NCBI GenBank assembly: GCA_027011835.1
Contig: JALUZN010000342.1
Location: 1 to 21,627, forward strand
DNA length: 21,627 bases
Source: Draconibacterium sp.
Lineage (GTDB): Bacteria; Bacteroidota; Bacteroidia; Bacteroidales; Prolixibacteraceae
Reading direction: 5' to 3'
Shown here: positions 7,478 to 16,477 of the stretch, one piece after another
Position numbering within the stretch: position 1 is the stretch's first letter
Layout of the letters: every line of letters starts with the position of its first letter
Notes under the pieces: generated by a model
Database searches by the model: none
The model's input: only the letters and a program-made list of their open reading frames with translations
Told to the model about the DNA's origin: nothing
Translations under genes and position numbers: made by a program

Positions 7478-7809
7478 TCGTCAACCCTCAATAAAGAAGG
7501 ATGATTGCGAATCGGACTTGAATCGCAACAACACACTCATTTTCCTCCTCCCCACTCCGCGCTTAAGTAAAGTCTGCTAACAAATAGTTAAACATTTCAA
7601 TAATTCCTATCCTGATTTCATACTGAAGCCATTAAACTAATTATTGCAAGTTCTCGTAACCATTTTTAATATTCAGATCTTAGCCTGAATTAACAATTCA
7701 TTCATAGAAAAACTAAATTAACTGAAGACAATTAGGAGACAATTCGGTTTGAGCTGACACTTTTCTTCCCTATCTTTAAAACCTGCAATACAGACCTAAT
7801 TTTAAAGTT
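7478..7809. other. Intergenic region before pncB
   Basis: This 332-bp gap contains a promoter near its right end (7748-7778). I found no other gene and no T-tailed hairpin for the upstream gene. None of the dispersed palindromes seen in most other large gaps is present. A weak TTGCGA/TCGCAA inverted repeat (7505-7528) is not convincing. Confidence 0.6.
7748..7778 (+). promoter_or_regulatory. Promoter for pncB and the PLP-enzyme gene
   Basis: TTTG (7748-7751), a 19-bp spacer and TATCTTTA (7771-7778, seven of eight consensus positions) lie ahead of the ATG at 7810. The predicted start is near 7785. This is a motif match only. Confidence 0.6.
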
Positions 7810-9231
7810 ATGATTTCAATACAAAATAATCTGGGGCTTTATACCGACTTTTACGAATTAACTATGGCGCAGGGCTATTTTCTGCAAGGGAAAAAAGATG
7901 AAAAAGCCACATTCGATTATTTTTTCAGAACTAACCCATACAAAGGCGGATTTACGGTTTTTGCAGGATTACAGGATTTTCTCGACTTAATCGCAAATTT
8001 TACTTTTAGCGAAAGCGACATTGAATATCTTCGCGGGCAAGGGTTAAAAAACAATTTTTTAAACTATTTAAAAGAGTTTACTTTTTCGGGAGATATTTTT
8101 AGTGTACCCGAGGGCGAAATAGTTTTCCCAAACGAACCGATTTTAAGAGTTGAAGGAGATATTATTGAATGCCAGCTTATAGAAAGTATGCTGCTTAATA
8201 TTCTAAATTTCGAATCGTTAATTGCCACAAAAGCATTTAGGATTAAACTGATTTCGGGCGAAACAACCTTTTCCGATTTTGGATTACGACGGGCTCAAGG
8301 ATTTGGTGCTCTGCACGCCAGCCGGGCTGCAATTATCGGTGGTGCCTCTTCAACATCGAATGTTCTTGCAGGTAAACAATTCGATGTGCCAATTACCGGA
8401 ACACAGGCCCACAGCTGGATTTTAAGTTTCGACAATGAACTCGAGGCATTTCGGGCTTTTGCCGAAGTAAATCCGGGGAATACAGTTCTATTGGTCGATA
8501 CATTTAACACACTGAAAACAGGTGTTCCGAATGCCATAAAAGTGGCCAAAGAGATGGAACAAAAAGGGCAGCAACTAAAAGCAATCAGGCTCGATAGCGG
8601 TGATTTGGCATACCTGAGTAAAAATGCGCGTAAAATGCTCGACAATGCCGGACTCGGTTATGTGAAAATTGTTGCATCGAACCAGCTAAACGAGTTTGTT
8701 GTAAAAAGTCTTTTGCACGACCAAAATGCCCCCATCGACGCATTTGGAATTGGTACGGAACTAATTACCGGGAAGAGCGATGCAGCTCTCGATGGAGTGT
8801 ATAAACTGGCAGTTTTAAATAATCGGCCAAAAATGAAATTCTCGGAAAACATTGAAAAAGTTACGCTGCCCGGCAAAAAACAGTTGATTCGCTATTTCGA
8901 TGAAAATGGAAAATTCTTTCGCGATGGAATTTTATGCTCCGACGAAAATCCTGACAACATCCAAACCATTTTTCATCCTGTTTATCCCGAAAAAAACACC
9001 AATGTTTCGAATCTGAAAAAGCAGTTGCTTACACAAAAAGTTATGGCCAACGGAACAACACTTTTAAAACAAACAAATCCGCTTATTATCCACAACCACC
9101 TGGAAGAGCGGGCGAAACAGCTACCACAAGAACACAAACGTTTTATCAGTCCGCATATTTACAAAACAGGAATTTCGAAAAAACTAATGGAAACTCGGAA
9201 CCAACTGGCAAGAGAACAAAAACCGCGATAG
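7810..9231 (+). CDS. pncB: Nicotinate phosphoribosyltransferase
   Basis: It converts nicotinate and PRPP to nicotinate mononucleotide with ATP hydrolysis, the entry step of the Preiss-Handler route to NAD. The 473-residue product begins with the family motif GLYTDFYELTMAQGYF. It has SDFGLRRAQG for substrate binding and GTQAHSW, whose His201 is the residue phosphorylated during catalysis. It continues with LLVDTFNTLKTG, AIRLDSGDL and FGIGTELITG, the PRPP and phosphate-binding loops. The length and C-terminal tail fit the longer bacterial form of the enzyme. The ATG lies about 25 nt after the predicted transcript start. A PLP-enzyme gene follows after 55 bp on the same strand, probably in the same transcript. 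Confidence 0.94.
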   Translation: MISIQNNLGLYTDFYELTMAQGYFLQGKKDEKATFDYFFRTNPYKGGFTVFAGLQDFLDLIANFTFSESDIEYLRGQGLKNNFLNYLKEFTFSGDIFSVPEGEIVFPNEPILRVEGDIIECQLIESMLLNILNFESLIATKAFRIKLISGETTFSDFGLRRAQGFGALHASRAAIIGGASSTSNVLAGKQFDVPITGTQAHSWILSFDNELEAFRAFAEVNPGNTVLLVDTFNTLKTGVPNAIKVAKEMEQKGQQLKAIRLDSGDLAYLSKNARKMLDNAGLGYVKIVASNQLNEFVVKSLLHDQNAPIDAFGIGTELITGKSDAALDGVYKLAVLNNRPKMKFSENIEKVTLPGKKQLIRYFDENGKFFRDGILCSDENPDNIQTIFHPVYPEKNTNVSNLKKQLLTQKVMANGTTLLKQTNPLIIHNHLEERAKQLPQEHKRFISPHIYKTGISKKLMETRNQLAREQKPR

Positions 9232-9286
9232 AACAAGAAAACTAAAAACTACCAACGTTTTTTGGGTGAATACAAATTATACTTTT

Positions 9287-10387
9287 ATGAACGACATTAT
9301 CCGACCACGATTAATTCTCGACAAAGAGATTTGTTTAAACAACATAAAAAATATGGCGCGAAAAGCGGCTGAATACAAATTAAAATTCAGGCCACATTTT
9401 AAGACTCATCAGTCGGCAGAGATTGGCGAATGGTTCCGGCTTTTCGGGGTCGATACAATTACTGTTTCGTCGGTGCAAATGGCCGAATATTTTGAAACAA
9501 ACGGATGGAACGATATTACCATTGCTTTTTCGGTTAATGTTCGGGAGATCGAAAATATTAACCGGCTGGCGGCCAACATAAAACTAAATGTTCTGGTCGA
9601 GAACAAGGAGGCTGCCGCTGCTCTTGCCGGTAGTTTGTCGCACAAACTGGGGGTTTATATAAAAATAGATACCGGCGGCCACCGCACCGGAATTTCCTCG
9701 TCGAAAACAGGTTCAATCAACTCTATCCTTAAACAGTTGAAAGGGAATAGCAAAATTACATTTAAAGGGTTTTTAACTCATGCCGGACACACCTATTCGG
9801 CAAAATCGATAAACGAGATTTTTAGTCGGCACTTCGATACAGTTCTTCAACTGAAAGCACTGAAACAGAAATATAAAAAAGAGTTTCCCAATATTGAAGT
9901 TAGCATTGGCGACACACCTTCAGCATCGATTTGTACTACCTTCGACGGCATTGATGAAATTCGACCGGGGAATTTTATTTTTTACGATTTAATGCAGTAC
10001 AACCTTGGGGTTTGTTCGCTCGACGATATTGCCGTAAAAATGGCTTGTCCGGTTGTTGCGAAACATCCCTCGCGAAACGAAGTAGTTATTTATGGCGGTG
10101 CTGTTCACTTCTCGAAAGAGGCCATTACAAATATAAACGGGAAAAATATTTACGGACGAATTTTAAATCCTCAAAACCACACAAAAGAGTTGTTGCCACC
10201 GCTAAATTACGTGTCGAAACTTTCGCAGGAACACGGTATTTTAAAGGTAACACACAATCAGTTAAAAGATTTTACCATTGGTAATTTTGTTGAAATTATT
10301 CCTGTTCATTCGTGTTTAACTGCCGATGTTATGGGGCATTATAGAACCACAACAGGCAAAACAATTTCGATGATGCCAAAATATTAA
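9287..10387 (+). CDS. D-threonine aldolase/D-serine dehydratase-like PLP enzyme
   Basis: This is a fold-type III (alanine racemase N-terminal) PLP enzyme of the D-TA family, which cleaves or deaminates D-3-hydroxy amino acids. From the ATG at 9287 it has 366 residues. RPHFKTH holds the PLP-binding Lys39. IKIDTGGHRTGI is a typical barrel strand. The C-terminal domain ends PVHSCLTADVMGHY, where His341 and Cys343 fit the metal site. A His-x-Cys pair is the zinc-site pattern of D-serine dehydratases, whereas D-threonine aldolases usually have His-x-Asp. That favours dehydratase-type chemistry, but the substrate is not settled. A GTG at 9266 would add seven residues and looks less likely than the ATG. 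It follows pncB by 55 bp and converges on pepD, 34 bp away. Confidence 0.85.
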   Translation: MNDIIRPRLILDKEICLNNIKNMARKAAEYKLKFRPHFKTHQSAEIGEWFRLFGVDTITVSSVQMAEYFETNGWNDITIAFSVNVREIENINRLAANIKLNVLVENKEAAAALAGSLSHKLGVYIKIDTGGHRTGISSSKTGSINSILKQLKGNSKITFKGFLTHAGHTYSAKSINEIFSRHFDTVLQLKALKQKYKKEFPNIEVSIGDTPSASICTTFDGIDEIRPGNFIFYDLMQYNLGVCSLDDIAVKMACPVVAKHPSRNEVVIYGGAVHFSKEAITNINGKNIYGRILNPQNHTKELLPPLNYVSKLSQEHGILKVTHNQLKDFTIGNFVEIIPVHSCLTADVMGHYRTTTGKTISMMPKY

Positions 10388-10421
10388 TACCAATTACCGG
10401 GGTTCAATAAAACGACTTCGC

Positions 10422-11882
10422 CTATTTTTCAGGAATATTCTCAAGCGTTGCAACCAAAAAGTCCCAGAATTTCTGAACAGTTCCAATATTCACTTTTTCG
10501 TCGGGAGAGTGAGGAAAACGGATGGTCGGACCAAACGAAATCATATCCCAGTGAGGATAAGTGCCTCCGAGAATTCCACATTCCAATCCGGCATGAATTG
10601 CTTTTATTTCCGGAATTTTTCCAAACTTTTTGTTGTAAATTCCCTGCATGGTTTTTAAAATTGGCGAATCCATATTGGGTTTCCATCCCGGATATGCGCC
10701 ACTAAAAACAACTTCTGCTCCTGCCAGTTCAAAAACAGCTTTAATACGAGCAGCCAGTTCTGCCCGCGCCGAATCTACCGAACTGCGCATTAAACTTGCA
10801 CAAGTAATTGTCTTTGTTTCAGAATCCGACTTTACAATTGCCAAATTCGTTGATGTTTCAACCATTCCTTCCATACTGTTACTCATTCGAATAACTCCGT
10901 TTGGGCACGCAATTACGGCAGCGGTTAAATTGGTTTGTGTGGTTGTATCGATTACCACTCCGGGTAAATCTGTCTCCTCAAGAGTTATTTTTAATTCCGG
11001 CTCGGTTGCTGAAAGCTCGTTTTTTACATCGGTGGTAATTTTATCGACCAATGCTTTAAATTCGGCAACTTTCGTTTTATCGACAGCAACTACGCCAAAA
11101 GTTTCGCGTGGAATTGCATTTCGCAAACTACCACCGTTAATATGTGCCAATTTCACCCCCAAATTTTGGGCTGCATATAAAATGCGAAAGAAAATTTTAT
11201 TCGAATTTCCTCTGCCAAGAGGAATGTCAATTCCCGAATGACCGCCTTTTAAACCTGTAACATTGAGGTTCATTCCAACAAACCCTTCCGGAATTTTCTC
11301 TTCAGAATAAGAGAATGTAATGGTTGCATCTTCGCCACCGGCACACCCCACATACAGTTCGCCCTCATCTTCCGAGTCGAGATTAATAAGAATATCTCCG
11401 TCTAAAACACCCGCTTTCAATCCGTTTGCGCCATCCATTCCGGTCTCTTCGGTGGCAGTTAAAAGCGCTTCCACCGGTCCGTGTTTTAATGTTTTCGATG
11501 CCAAAACAGCCATAGCCGCCGCCACTCCAATTCCATTATCGGCTCCCAAAGTGGTCCCATTTGCTGTAACCCAGTCGCCATCGACAAAAGCCTCAATCGG
11601 GTCGGTTTCGAAATTATGATTCTTGTCGCTATTTTTTTGCGGAACCATATCGAGGTGCCCTTGCAAAATAACCCCTTTCCGGTTTTCCATTCCTGGTGTT
11701 GCCGGCTTTTTAATGATCACATTTCCGGCTTCATCCTTCAATGTTTCAAAACCTAAGCTTTTGCCAAAATTTACTGCCCACTCCTCAATTTTATCTTCGT
11801 GTTTCGAGGGGCGTGGAATTTGGAGCATTTCGTTAAAAACACTCCAAACCTCTTTGGGTTGAATATCTTTTATCTGAGTCAT
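10422..11882 (-). CDS. pepD: Aminoacyl-histidine dipeptidase (peptidase D, M20C)
   Basis: This cytoplasmic di-zinc peptidase hydrolyses dipeptides, including Xaa-His. The 486-residue product shows the full metal and catalytic set: QGHLDMVPQ with His76 and Asp78, TTLGADNGIG with Asp115, TATEETGMDGA with catalytic Glu145 and metal-ligand Glu146, LINLDSED with Asp169, and IKAIHAGLECG near the C-terminus with the last His. The lid/dimerisation domain lies between and includes GLKGGHSGIDI. Length matches E. coli PepD (485). It starts 30 bp after the POT transporter gene on the same strand, so import and hydrolysis of small peptides are probably co-expressed. Convergent with the PLP-enzyme gene; I see no clear terminator in the 34-bp gap. 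Confidence 0.95.
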   Translation of the reverse strand: MTQIKDIQPKEVWSVFNEMLQIPRPSKHEDKIEEWAVNFGKSLGFETLKDEAGNVIIKKPATPGMENRKGVILQGHLDMVPQKNSDKNHNFETDPIEAFVDGDWVTANGTTLGADNGIGVAAAMAVLASKTLKHGPVEALLTATEETGMDGANGLKAGVLDGDILINLDSEDEGELYVGCAGGEDATITFSYSEEKIPEGFVGMNLNVTGLKGGHSGIDIPLGRGNSNKIFFRILYAAQNLGVKLAHINGGSLRNAIPRETFGVVAVDKTKVAEFKALVDKITTDVKNELSATEPELKITLEETDLPGVVIDTTTQTNLTAAVIACPNGVIRMSNSMEGMVETSTNLAIVKSDSETKTITCASLMRSSVDSARAELAARIKAVFELAGAEVVFSGAYPGWKPNMDSPILKTMQGIYNKKFGKIPEIKAIHAGLECGILGGTYPHWDMISFGPTIRFPHSPDEKVNIGTVQKFWDFLVATLENIPEK

Positions 11883-11912
11883 AACAGGTGTTTAAAAAAT
11901 TCAGAATAACAA

Positions 11913-13412
11913 TTAATGAATACCTTTCATTGCTTTGTTAAGCAGCGGAGAAAGAATTACCAAAAGAATTCCCGACCCCAACATTACCATCATAATAAAC
12001 GGATAGAGTGAGAAGTCGAACTTATTAAGAATTCCCTCGAGCATTCCTGCCAGGTAGTTGCCTGCTGCAAAACTTGCCATCCAAAGTCCCATAACCACCG
12101 AAACCAGTTTCGCAGGTGCCAGTTTTGTAATCATCGATAACCCAATTGGCGAAAGCATTAACTCGCCTAAAGTTAAAAGCACATAAACCGATACCAGCCA
12201 TAACGGAGAAACCAAATTGCCGCCCTGTGCCAGGTCAGAGGCTTTCGACATAACAAAGAATGCCAGTGCGCCAAAAAACAGACCAAGAGCAAATTTCAAG
12301 GGAGTTCGCGGGTTCCAGCCTTTTTTATCGAGCCACAACCACATAATTGAGTAGAGCGAAGCAAAAACCAGGATGGAAAACGAATTTACGTTTTGAAACC
12401 AGGTAGCCGGCATCTCCCAACCAAACATCATCCGGTTTGTATTTTCTTTGGCAAACAAACTAAAGGTTCCGCCGGCCTGTTCGAATCCGGCCCAAAAAAC
12501 AATATTAAATATTGCCAGAATAATTATTACTCCCATTCTACTCCATTCGCTTGTTCCCTTTGTTCCTTTAAAAATAGTGTACGACAAGCCAATAAATATT
12601 GCAGCAAAACCGCCATAAGTAATAACCGATTTAATAATTTCGGGCAACAATCCCCAAATGTAAATAAGGGCAAAAATACCAAAAACCAACCCTATAACGT
12701 AAATAAAAATTGTTCTCCAGTCGCCACCATCTAAAACATATTTATCGGCTGCTGTCTTTGGCGGAAGTCCGTGGTGTTCAAGTGTACGTTCTTTTGCTTT
12801 CAGCCATAAAATTCCTAAAATCATACCAACGCCAGCAGCAAGAAATCCGTAACCCCATTCAATATTTTCTCCCAGTCCGCCGGCAATAAAAGTTCCGAGG
12901 ATAGCACCTAAATTAATCCCAAGATAAAAGATATTAAAAGCCGAATCTTTCATCGGGTCGTTATCGTCGTAGAAATTACCTATAACGGTTGATATATTTG
13001 GTTTAAAGAAACCGTTTCCAATAATTAAGACCCCTAATCCGAAGTTAAAAAGAAACTGTCGCGAGTCGGTACTATGCTGTGTAGATTGGTAAAGCAGAGC
13101 ACTCGATGCAAGAAGAAATTGCCCGATTGCCATTACAAGCCCGCCAATATAAACGGTTTTTCGTTGCCCGAGTAACTTGTCCGAAACCCAACCTCCAAGA
13201 ATTGGTGTTAAATAAACCAGCCCGGTAAAAATGGCGTAAATTTCTAACGATGCTTCGCGGTCTAGCCCAAAACCTCCGTTTACCAGTTCGGCAGTTAAAT
13301 ACAGTGTTAACAGCGCCCGCATTCCATAGTAACTGAAACGTTCCCACATTTCGGTTGCAAAAAGAGTTGACAGCCCCATTGGGTGCCCAAAAAACTTTTT
13401 TTCTTTTGTCAT
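11913..13412 (-). CDS. POT-family proton-coupled peptide transporter
   Basis: This inner-membrane major-facilitator symporter imports di- and tripeptides with protons. The 499 residues hold many hydrophobic helices. The first carries the POT signature EMWERFSYYGMRALLTLYL, with Glu21, Glu24 and Arg25 forming the ExxER proton-coupling motif. The second signature region, FNIFYLGINLGAILGTFIAG, lies in the fifth helix area. The length is standard for DtpA/DtpT-like proteins. Its start faces the DUF4831 terminator upstream, so it begins a new transcript. I could not find a convincing promoter: TACTTTTA and TTAATTTG both occur without a -33 partner. pepD follows 30 bp downstream and explains the fate of the imported peptides. 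Confidence 0.93.
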   Translation of the reverse strand: MTKEKKFFGHPMGLSTLFATEMWERFSYYGMRALLTLYLTAELVNGGFGLDREASLEIYAIFTGLVYLTPILGGWVSDKLLGQRKTVYIGGLVMAIGQFLLASSALLYQSTQHSTDSRQFLFNFGLGVLIIGNGFFKPNISTVIGNFYDDNDPMKDSAFNIFYLGINLGAILGTFIAGGLGENIEWGYGFLAAGVGMILGILWLKAKERTLEHHGLPPKTAADKYVLDGGDWRTIFIYVIGLVFGIFALIYIWGLLPEIIKSVITYGGFAAIFIGLSYTIFKGTKGTSEWSRMGVIIILAIFNIVFWAGFEQAGGTFSLFAKENTNRMMFGWEMPATWFQNVNSFSILVFASLYSIMWLWLDKKGWNPRTPLKFALGLFFGALAFFVMSKASDLAQGGNLVSPLWLVSVYVLLTLGELMLSPIGLSMITKLAPAKLVSVVMGLWMASFAAGNYLAGMLEGILNKFDFSLYPFIMMVMLGSGILLVILSPLLNKAMKGIH

Positions 13413-13552
13413 AACTATAATTCTTTTATGTCTTTCTGAAATTAAAATTCACTCTCTAAATTCCTATTTTAAGCTTCAAATTAAAGCCCGATAAGTCTAT
13501 TTTTTTGGAATTGCTAAAAGTAAAAAAAATTGTAAGAGATAAAAATGACAGA

Positions 13553-13585
13553 TAAAAAAAGGGTTGACTTTGCAGCCACCCCTTT
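13553..13585 (-). terminator. Terminator of the nnr-DUF4831 unit
   Basis: On the minus strand a 12-bp stem (13574-13585 with 13558-13569, one mismatch and one G-T wobble) is closed by a GCAA tetraloop. A run of T follows, seen as A at 13554-13560. It lies 9 bp past the DUF4831 stop codon. Confidence 0.88.
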
Positions 13586-13593
13586 GTATCATT

Positions 13594-14712
13594 TTATCGT
13601 TTATAAACCGATTTAATTGCTCCGGTTTCGGTATTGTATTTTACCATATAACCTCCGTCAACAATTTTTTCGGGTAGCGGAGCAACCACGCCAAATTGTG
13701 CAATTGGGAAACGAGCTGTTGCAACGGTATTCAGCTCGTTAACAATACGTACGGTTGTTGTTGCAGGAATTCGGTAATAGAGACCGCTTTCCCCGGCATC
13801 CGGATTTTCCGATTTTGCCAACTCGGAAAACTTATCAATCATTCCGTCCTCCACGTCAAACTCTATCATAACCGGCTTCCCTGAAAGGTCGTCAGCCGGA
13901 ACAATTCCATTTTCGTTGGAGATACGAAATACAACTTCGCCATTCTTAGTTATCTCTTTTGGAATAAAATTGAATGTGAAAATATCGTTTTTCCGAACGG
14001 TACGCCCAACAAACAGACTGAGGTAATTCTTTTCAATCCTTTTCAACTCCTCTAAACTCACTTTATAAGCTTCGCCGTCGGGGTGAAATTCATCCATCAT
14101 TCCGGCCACCATATCAAATCGGTTAATCCGGCAGTCGAGAACTCGTTTAGCAGCTTCGGCCGCTTTTTTATCGGTACTAACACGTACCGGCTGAAATCCG
14201 TTTGTCGAATCGCCGGGTGTATAAAACGGCGTGTCGGTAAAATAGTCGAACGAAAAATCATCGGCAGCGTCTGCAGTTTCAATAATTTTATTTGTTTTCA
14301 GTGTAATCGGTTGTTCGGTAGAATTTGGCACATTAATTCCCGCAATTCGACCGTCGGAAGTAAGTGAAACTTTTAATGCTGCATCGCCAACCGCCTTATA
14401 AACCTGGTTGGGGTCGGGTTCCACAAACGATGTAATTCTAACCTCGGTAATTGTCCACTTTGTTTCCGCTTTAGTTTTTGCATTTTTTATTCCCAATAGT
14501 TGGTTGGCATACCCGGCATACGGCCCGGGTACAAAGGTCTCTTTTGTTGCTTTTACATACACACGCAAAGCTGTTCGTGGCAGTGCATAAACAACTCCCT
14601 CAACATATGTTGGAGCTACAACCTCATCGCTATTCTTCTTTTTTCGTTGCCCAAAAGCAGGCATCACCAAAATTAACCCAATTACAACTGCTATAAATCT
14701 CATTGTATTCAT
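13594..14712 (-). CDS. DUF4831 family exported protein
   Basis: The 372-residue product starts with a signal peptide (MNTMRFIAVVIGLILVMPAFG, likely cut near AFG-Q). It lacks a lipobox cysteine, so it is probably soluble in the periplasm or attached to the outer membrane. The phrases YVEGVVYALPRTALRVYV and YAGYANQLLGI near the mature N-terminus are what I recognise from the DUF4831 family, which is largely confined to Bacteroidota and has no known function. The body reads as beta-rich, without catalytic motifs. It starts 30 bp behind nnr on the same strand and ends at a strong terminator, so the two share a message, though no functional link is evident. An internal ATG four codons in is an alternative start. 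Confidence 0.82.
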   Translation of the reverse strand: MNTMRFIAVVIGLILVMPAFGQRKKKNSDEVVAPTYVEGVVYALPRTALRVYVKATKETFVPGPYAGYANQLLGIKNAKTKAETKWTITEVRITSFVEPDPNQVYKAVGDAALKVSLTSDGRIAGINVPNSTEQPITLKTNKIIETADAADDFSFDYFTDTPFYTPGDSTNGFQPVRVSTDKKAAEAAKRVLDCRINRFDMVAGMMDEFHPDGEAYKVSLEELKRIEKNYLSLFVGRTVRKNDIFTFNFIPKEITKNGEVVFRISNENGIVPADDLSGKPVMIEFDVEDGMIDKFSELAKSENPDAGESGLYYRIPATTTVRIVNELNTVATARFPIAQFGVVAPLPEKIVDGGYMVKYNTETGAIKSVYKR

Positions 14713-14742
14713 GTTTTTAATTGAAGTTCAAAAATATTAAAA

Positions 14743-16266
14743 TTATTTGGTTGAGGCATTTTTTATTGAGATAAATGCGTTGCCAAGAAAATCAATTATG
14801 TTGCCGGCAATTAATGCGGGGTACGAAAGTTCTGCTGCCGCCAAATCTCCTGCCAAACCGTGCAGGTACACGCCACACAAAGCTGCATGTTCAGGCGAAA
14901 AACCTTGCGCCAGAAATGCAACTAGTATTCCGGTTAACACATCGCCGCTACCGGCAGTTGCCATTCCCGGGTTTCCGGTTGAATTAAAAAACAGTTTTCC
15001 ACCGGGAGTAGAGACCGATGTAAATGCTCCTTTTAAAACTACAATTACTTTCTGCTTTTTTGAAAACAGAAGTTGCTTTTCAATTTTTTCGAAACTGTTT
15101 TTTGTGTCGCCAACCAATCGTTTAAACTCTCCGGGGTGTGGTGTTAAAATTGAATTTTCAGGAATATCGTTGAGCCAAGCTCTGTTTTCAGCTAAAATAT
15201 TTAGAGCGTCGGCATCAATTACCATTGGCGTTGCCACCTGCTGCAATAAACTGTGAAGTGCCCTTGCCGTGTTCTGTTTTTTCCCAATTCCCGGGCCAAT
15301 GCCAATTGCCTTATAGGTTTTTAATTCGGGGAATTCGGTAAATTCCGAATCGTGCCGGTCGATGCTTGCCATTGCTTCGGGTACCGCCGTTTGAATAATT
15401 GAATATCCCAACCGTGGAATGTGTGTTGTAAGCAGCCCGACACCGGAGTGCAAACACGCCCGCGAGGCCAGAACAGCTGCTCCCATTTTTCCATAACTCC
15501 CGGCAATTAATAAAGCGTGGCCAAAACTCCCTTTATGCTGAAATGTAGTGCGTTGCGGAATGATTTTAACCACATCCTCTTTTTCGATAAAAAAATAGTC
15601 CGACGCTGTTCTTGCAATCCCTTCGGTGTGCAACCCTATGGGTAACACCTCCCATTGTCCAACAAACTTTTCGTTTTCGGGAAACAGAAAACTAATTTTC
15701 GGAAATTGGAAAGTGAACGTATAATCGGCCTTTACAATTGTATTCGAGTGGTTTTCAGAATTGTCTTCACCCATTAATCCACTGGGAATATCGATGGCTA
15801 TAACAGTGTTGCTCAACCGGTTTATTTTATCAACCACTTCGGCCGGAAACCCCGACAACGGACGACTTAACCCGGAGCCAAACATACCGTCTAAAATAAT
15901 ATCGGTTTCACCGAGCTGCGGAAACTCCTTGATGCTACTTATTTTATTTAATTGAACTTGCCCCTGTTTTTCGAGCCGTTCCCAATTTATTGCCGGCGAG
16001 CCTTTTAATTCCTTCCCAAAATCGAGAAGAAAAACTTTGCACAAATAACCCAATCCGGCTATTTGACGGGCAACAGTAAGTGCATCGCCTCCATTATTGC
16101 CTGGCCCTGCAAAAACAACTATTTTTTGCTCGGTCGTAAAAAGCTTTACTATCCGGTTCGAAATTTGCAGAGCTGCCCGCTCCATTAAATCAATATCGGC
16201 AATCGGTTCGTTTTCAATTGTATATTTATCGAGAGCGGCAATCTGTTTTGTTGTGAAGAGTTTCAT
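14743..16266 (-). CDS. nnr: Bifunctional NAD(P)H-hydrate epimerase / ADP-dependent dehydratase
   Basis: This is a metabolite-repair enzyme. It epimerises damaged NAD(P)H hydrate and dehydrates the S form back to NAD(P)H using ADP. The 507 residues fuse both activities. The N-terminal YjeF domain (about 1-215) has AGPGNNGGDAL at 53-63 and AIDIPSGL. The C-terminal ribokinase-like dehydratase domain (about 225-500) has GSFGHALLIAGSYGKMGAA, IGIGPGIGK, VIDADALN, LTPHPGEF and the catalytic PGMATAGSGDVLTG. The length matches E. coli Nnr. A dispersed palindrome occupies the upstream gap. A TATATTTA box (16313-16320) points towards the gene but has no TTG partner. DUF4831 follows 30 bp downstream. Confidence 0.95.
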   Translation of the reverse strand: MKLFTTKQIAALDKYTIENEPIADIDLMERAALQISNRIVKLFTTEQKIVVFAGPGNNGGDALTVARQIAGLGYLCKVFLLDFGKELKGSPAINWERLEKQGQVQLNKISSIKEFPQLGETDIILDGMFGSGLSRPLSGFPAEVVDKINRLSNTVIAIDIPSGLMGEDNSENHSNTIVKADYTFTFQFPKISFLFPENEKFVGQWEVLPIGLHTEGIARTASDYFFIEKEDVVKIIPQRTTFQHKGSFGHALLIAGSYGKMGAAVLASRACLHSGVGLLTTHIPRLGYSIIQTAVPEAMASIDRHDSEFTEFPELKTYKAIGIGPGIGKKQNTARALHSLLQQVATPMVIDADALNILAENRAWLNDIPENSILTPHPGEFKRLVGDTKNSFEKIEKQLLFSKKQKVIVVLKGAFTSVSTPGGKLFFNSTGNPGMATAGSGDVLTGILVAFLAQGFSPEHAALCGVYLHGLAGDLAAAELSYPALIAGNIIDFLGNAFISIKNASTK

Positions 16267-16318
16267 AAAACATTTTTATTAATTTCAACTTTCCGACAGG
16301 TTAGAATCTCCGGTTAAA

Positions 16319-16387
16319 TATACTCAATTCAGATAGGTTTTCTTCCGAAATACATCGGAATCCAAAAAACTAAATGGATTGAGTATA
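16319..16387 (+). repeat. Dispersed intergenic palindrome, copy 3 (long form)
   Basis: This is the best copy. Outer arms TATACTCAAT (16319) and ATTGAGTATA (ending 16387) are perfectly complementary over 10 bp. The middle of each arm pairs partially (TAG plus a T-run). The centre holds TTCCGA, six loop bases and TCGGAA. The whole 69 bp can fold as one long imperfect hairpin. It lies between the nnr start and the acyl-CoA synthetase end. Confidence 0.75.
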
Positions 16388-16441
16388 AATACAGTAAGGC
16401 AAGTGCAACAATATAATATTATTTTTATTTACGTTTTTGAA

Positions 16442-16465
16442 AAGTTAAAACACAAATTGAGTATA
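16442..16465 (-). repeat. Dispersed palindrome, half copy (copy 4)
   Basis: On the minus strand it reads TATACTCAATT, then a variable part containing TGTTTTAACTT, with TTC immediately beyond. This matches the left arm of copy 1 with a small insertion. No partner arm is found. It lies 13 bp past the synthetase stop codon and 55 bp from copy 3. Confidence 0.45.
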
Positions 16466-16477
16466 CTTTCAGGGTTC

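Noticed and set aside
7505..7528. TTGCGA/TCGCAA inverted repeat after the thioredoxin-like gene
   Set aside because: Six-base arms with a 12-nt loop and no T-run are expected by chance, and it does not match the dispersed palindrome family.
9266..9286. Upstream GTG start for the PLP-enzyme gene
   Set aside because: The ATG seven codons later begins the conserved part, and the extra residues look like leader sequence.
10648..11241. 197-codon plus-strand frame opposite pepD
   Set aside because: It is antisense to a complete, motif-rich pepD gene, with no domain or promoter of its own.
14747..15256. 169-codon plus-strand frame opposite nnr
   Set aside because: It is a shadow of the intact dehydratase domain, with low-complexity composition and no recognisable motif.
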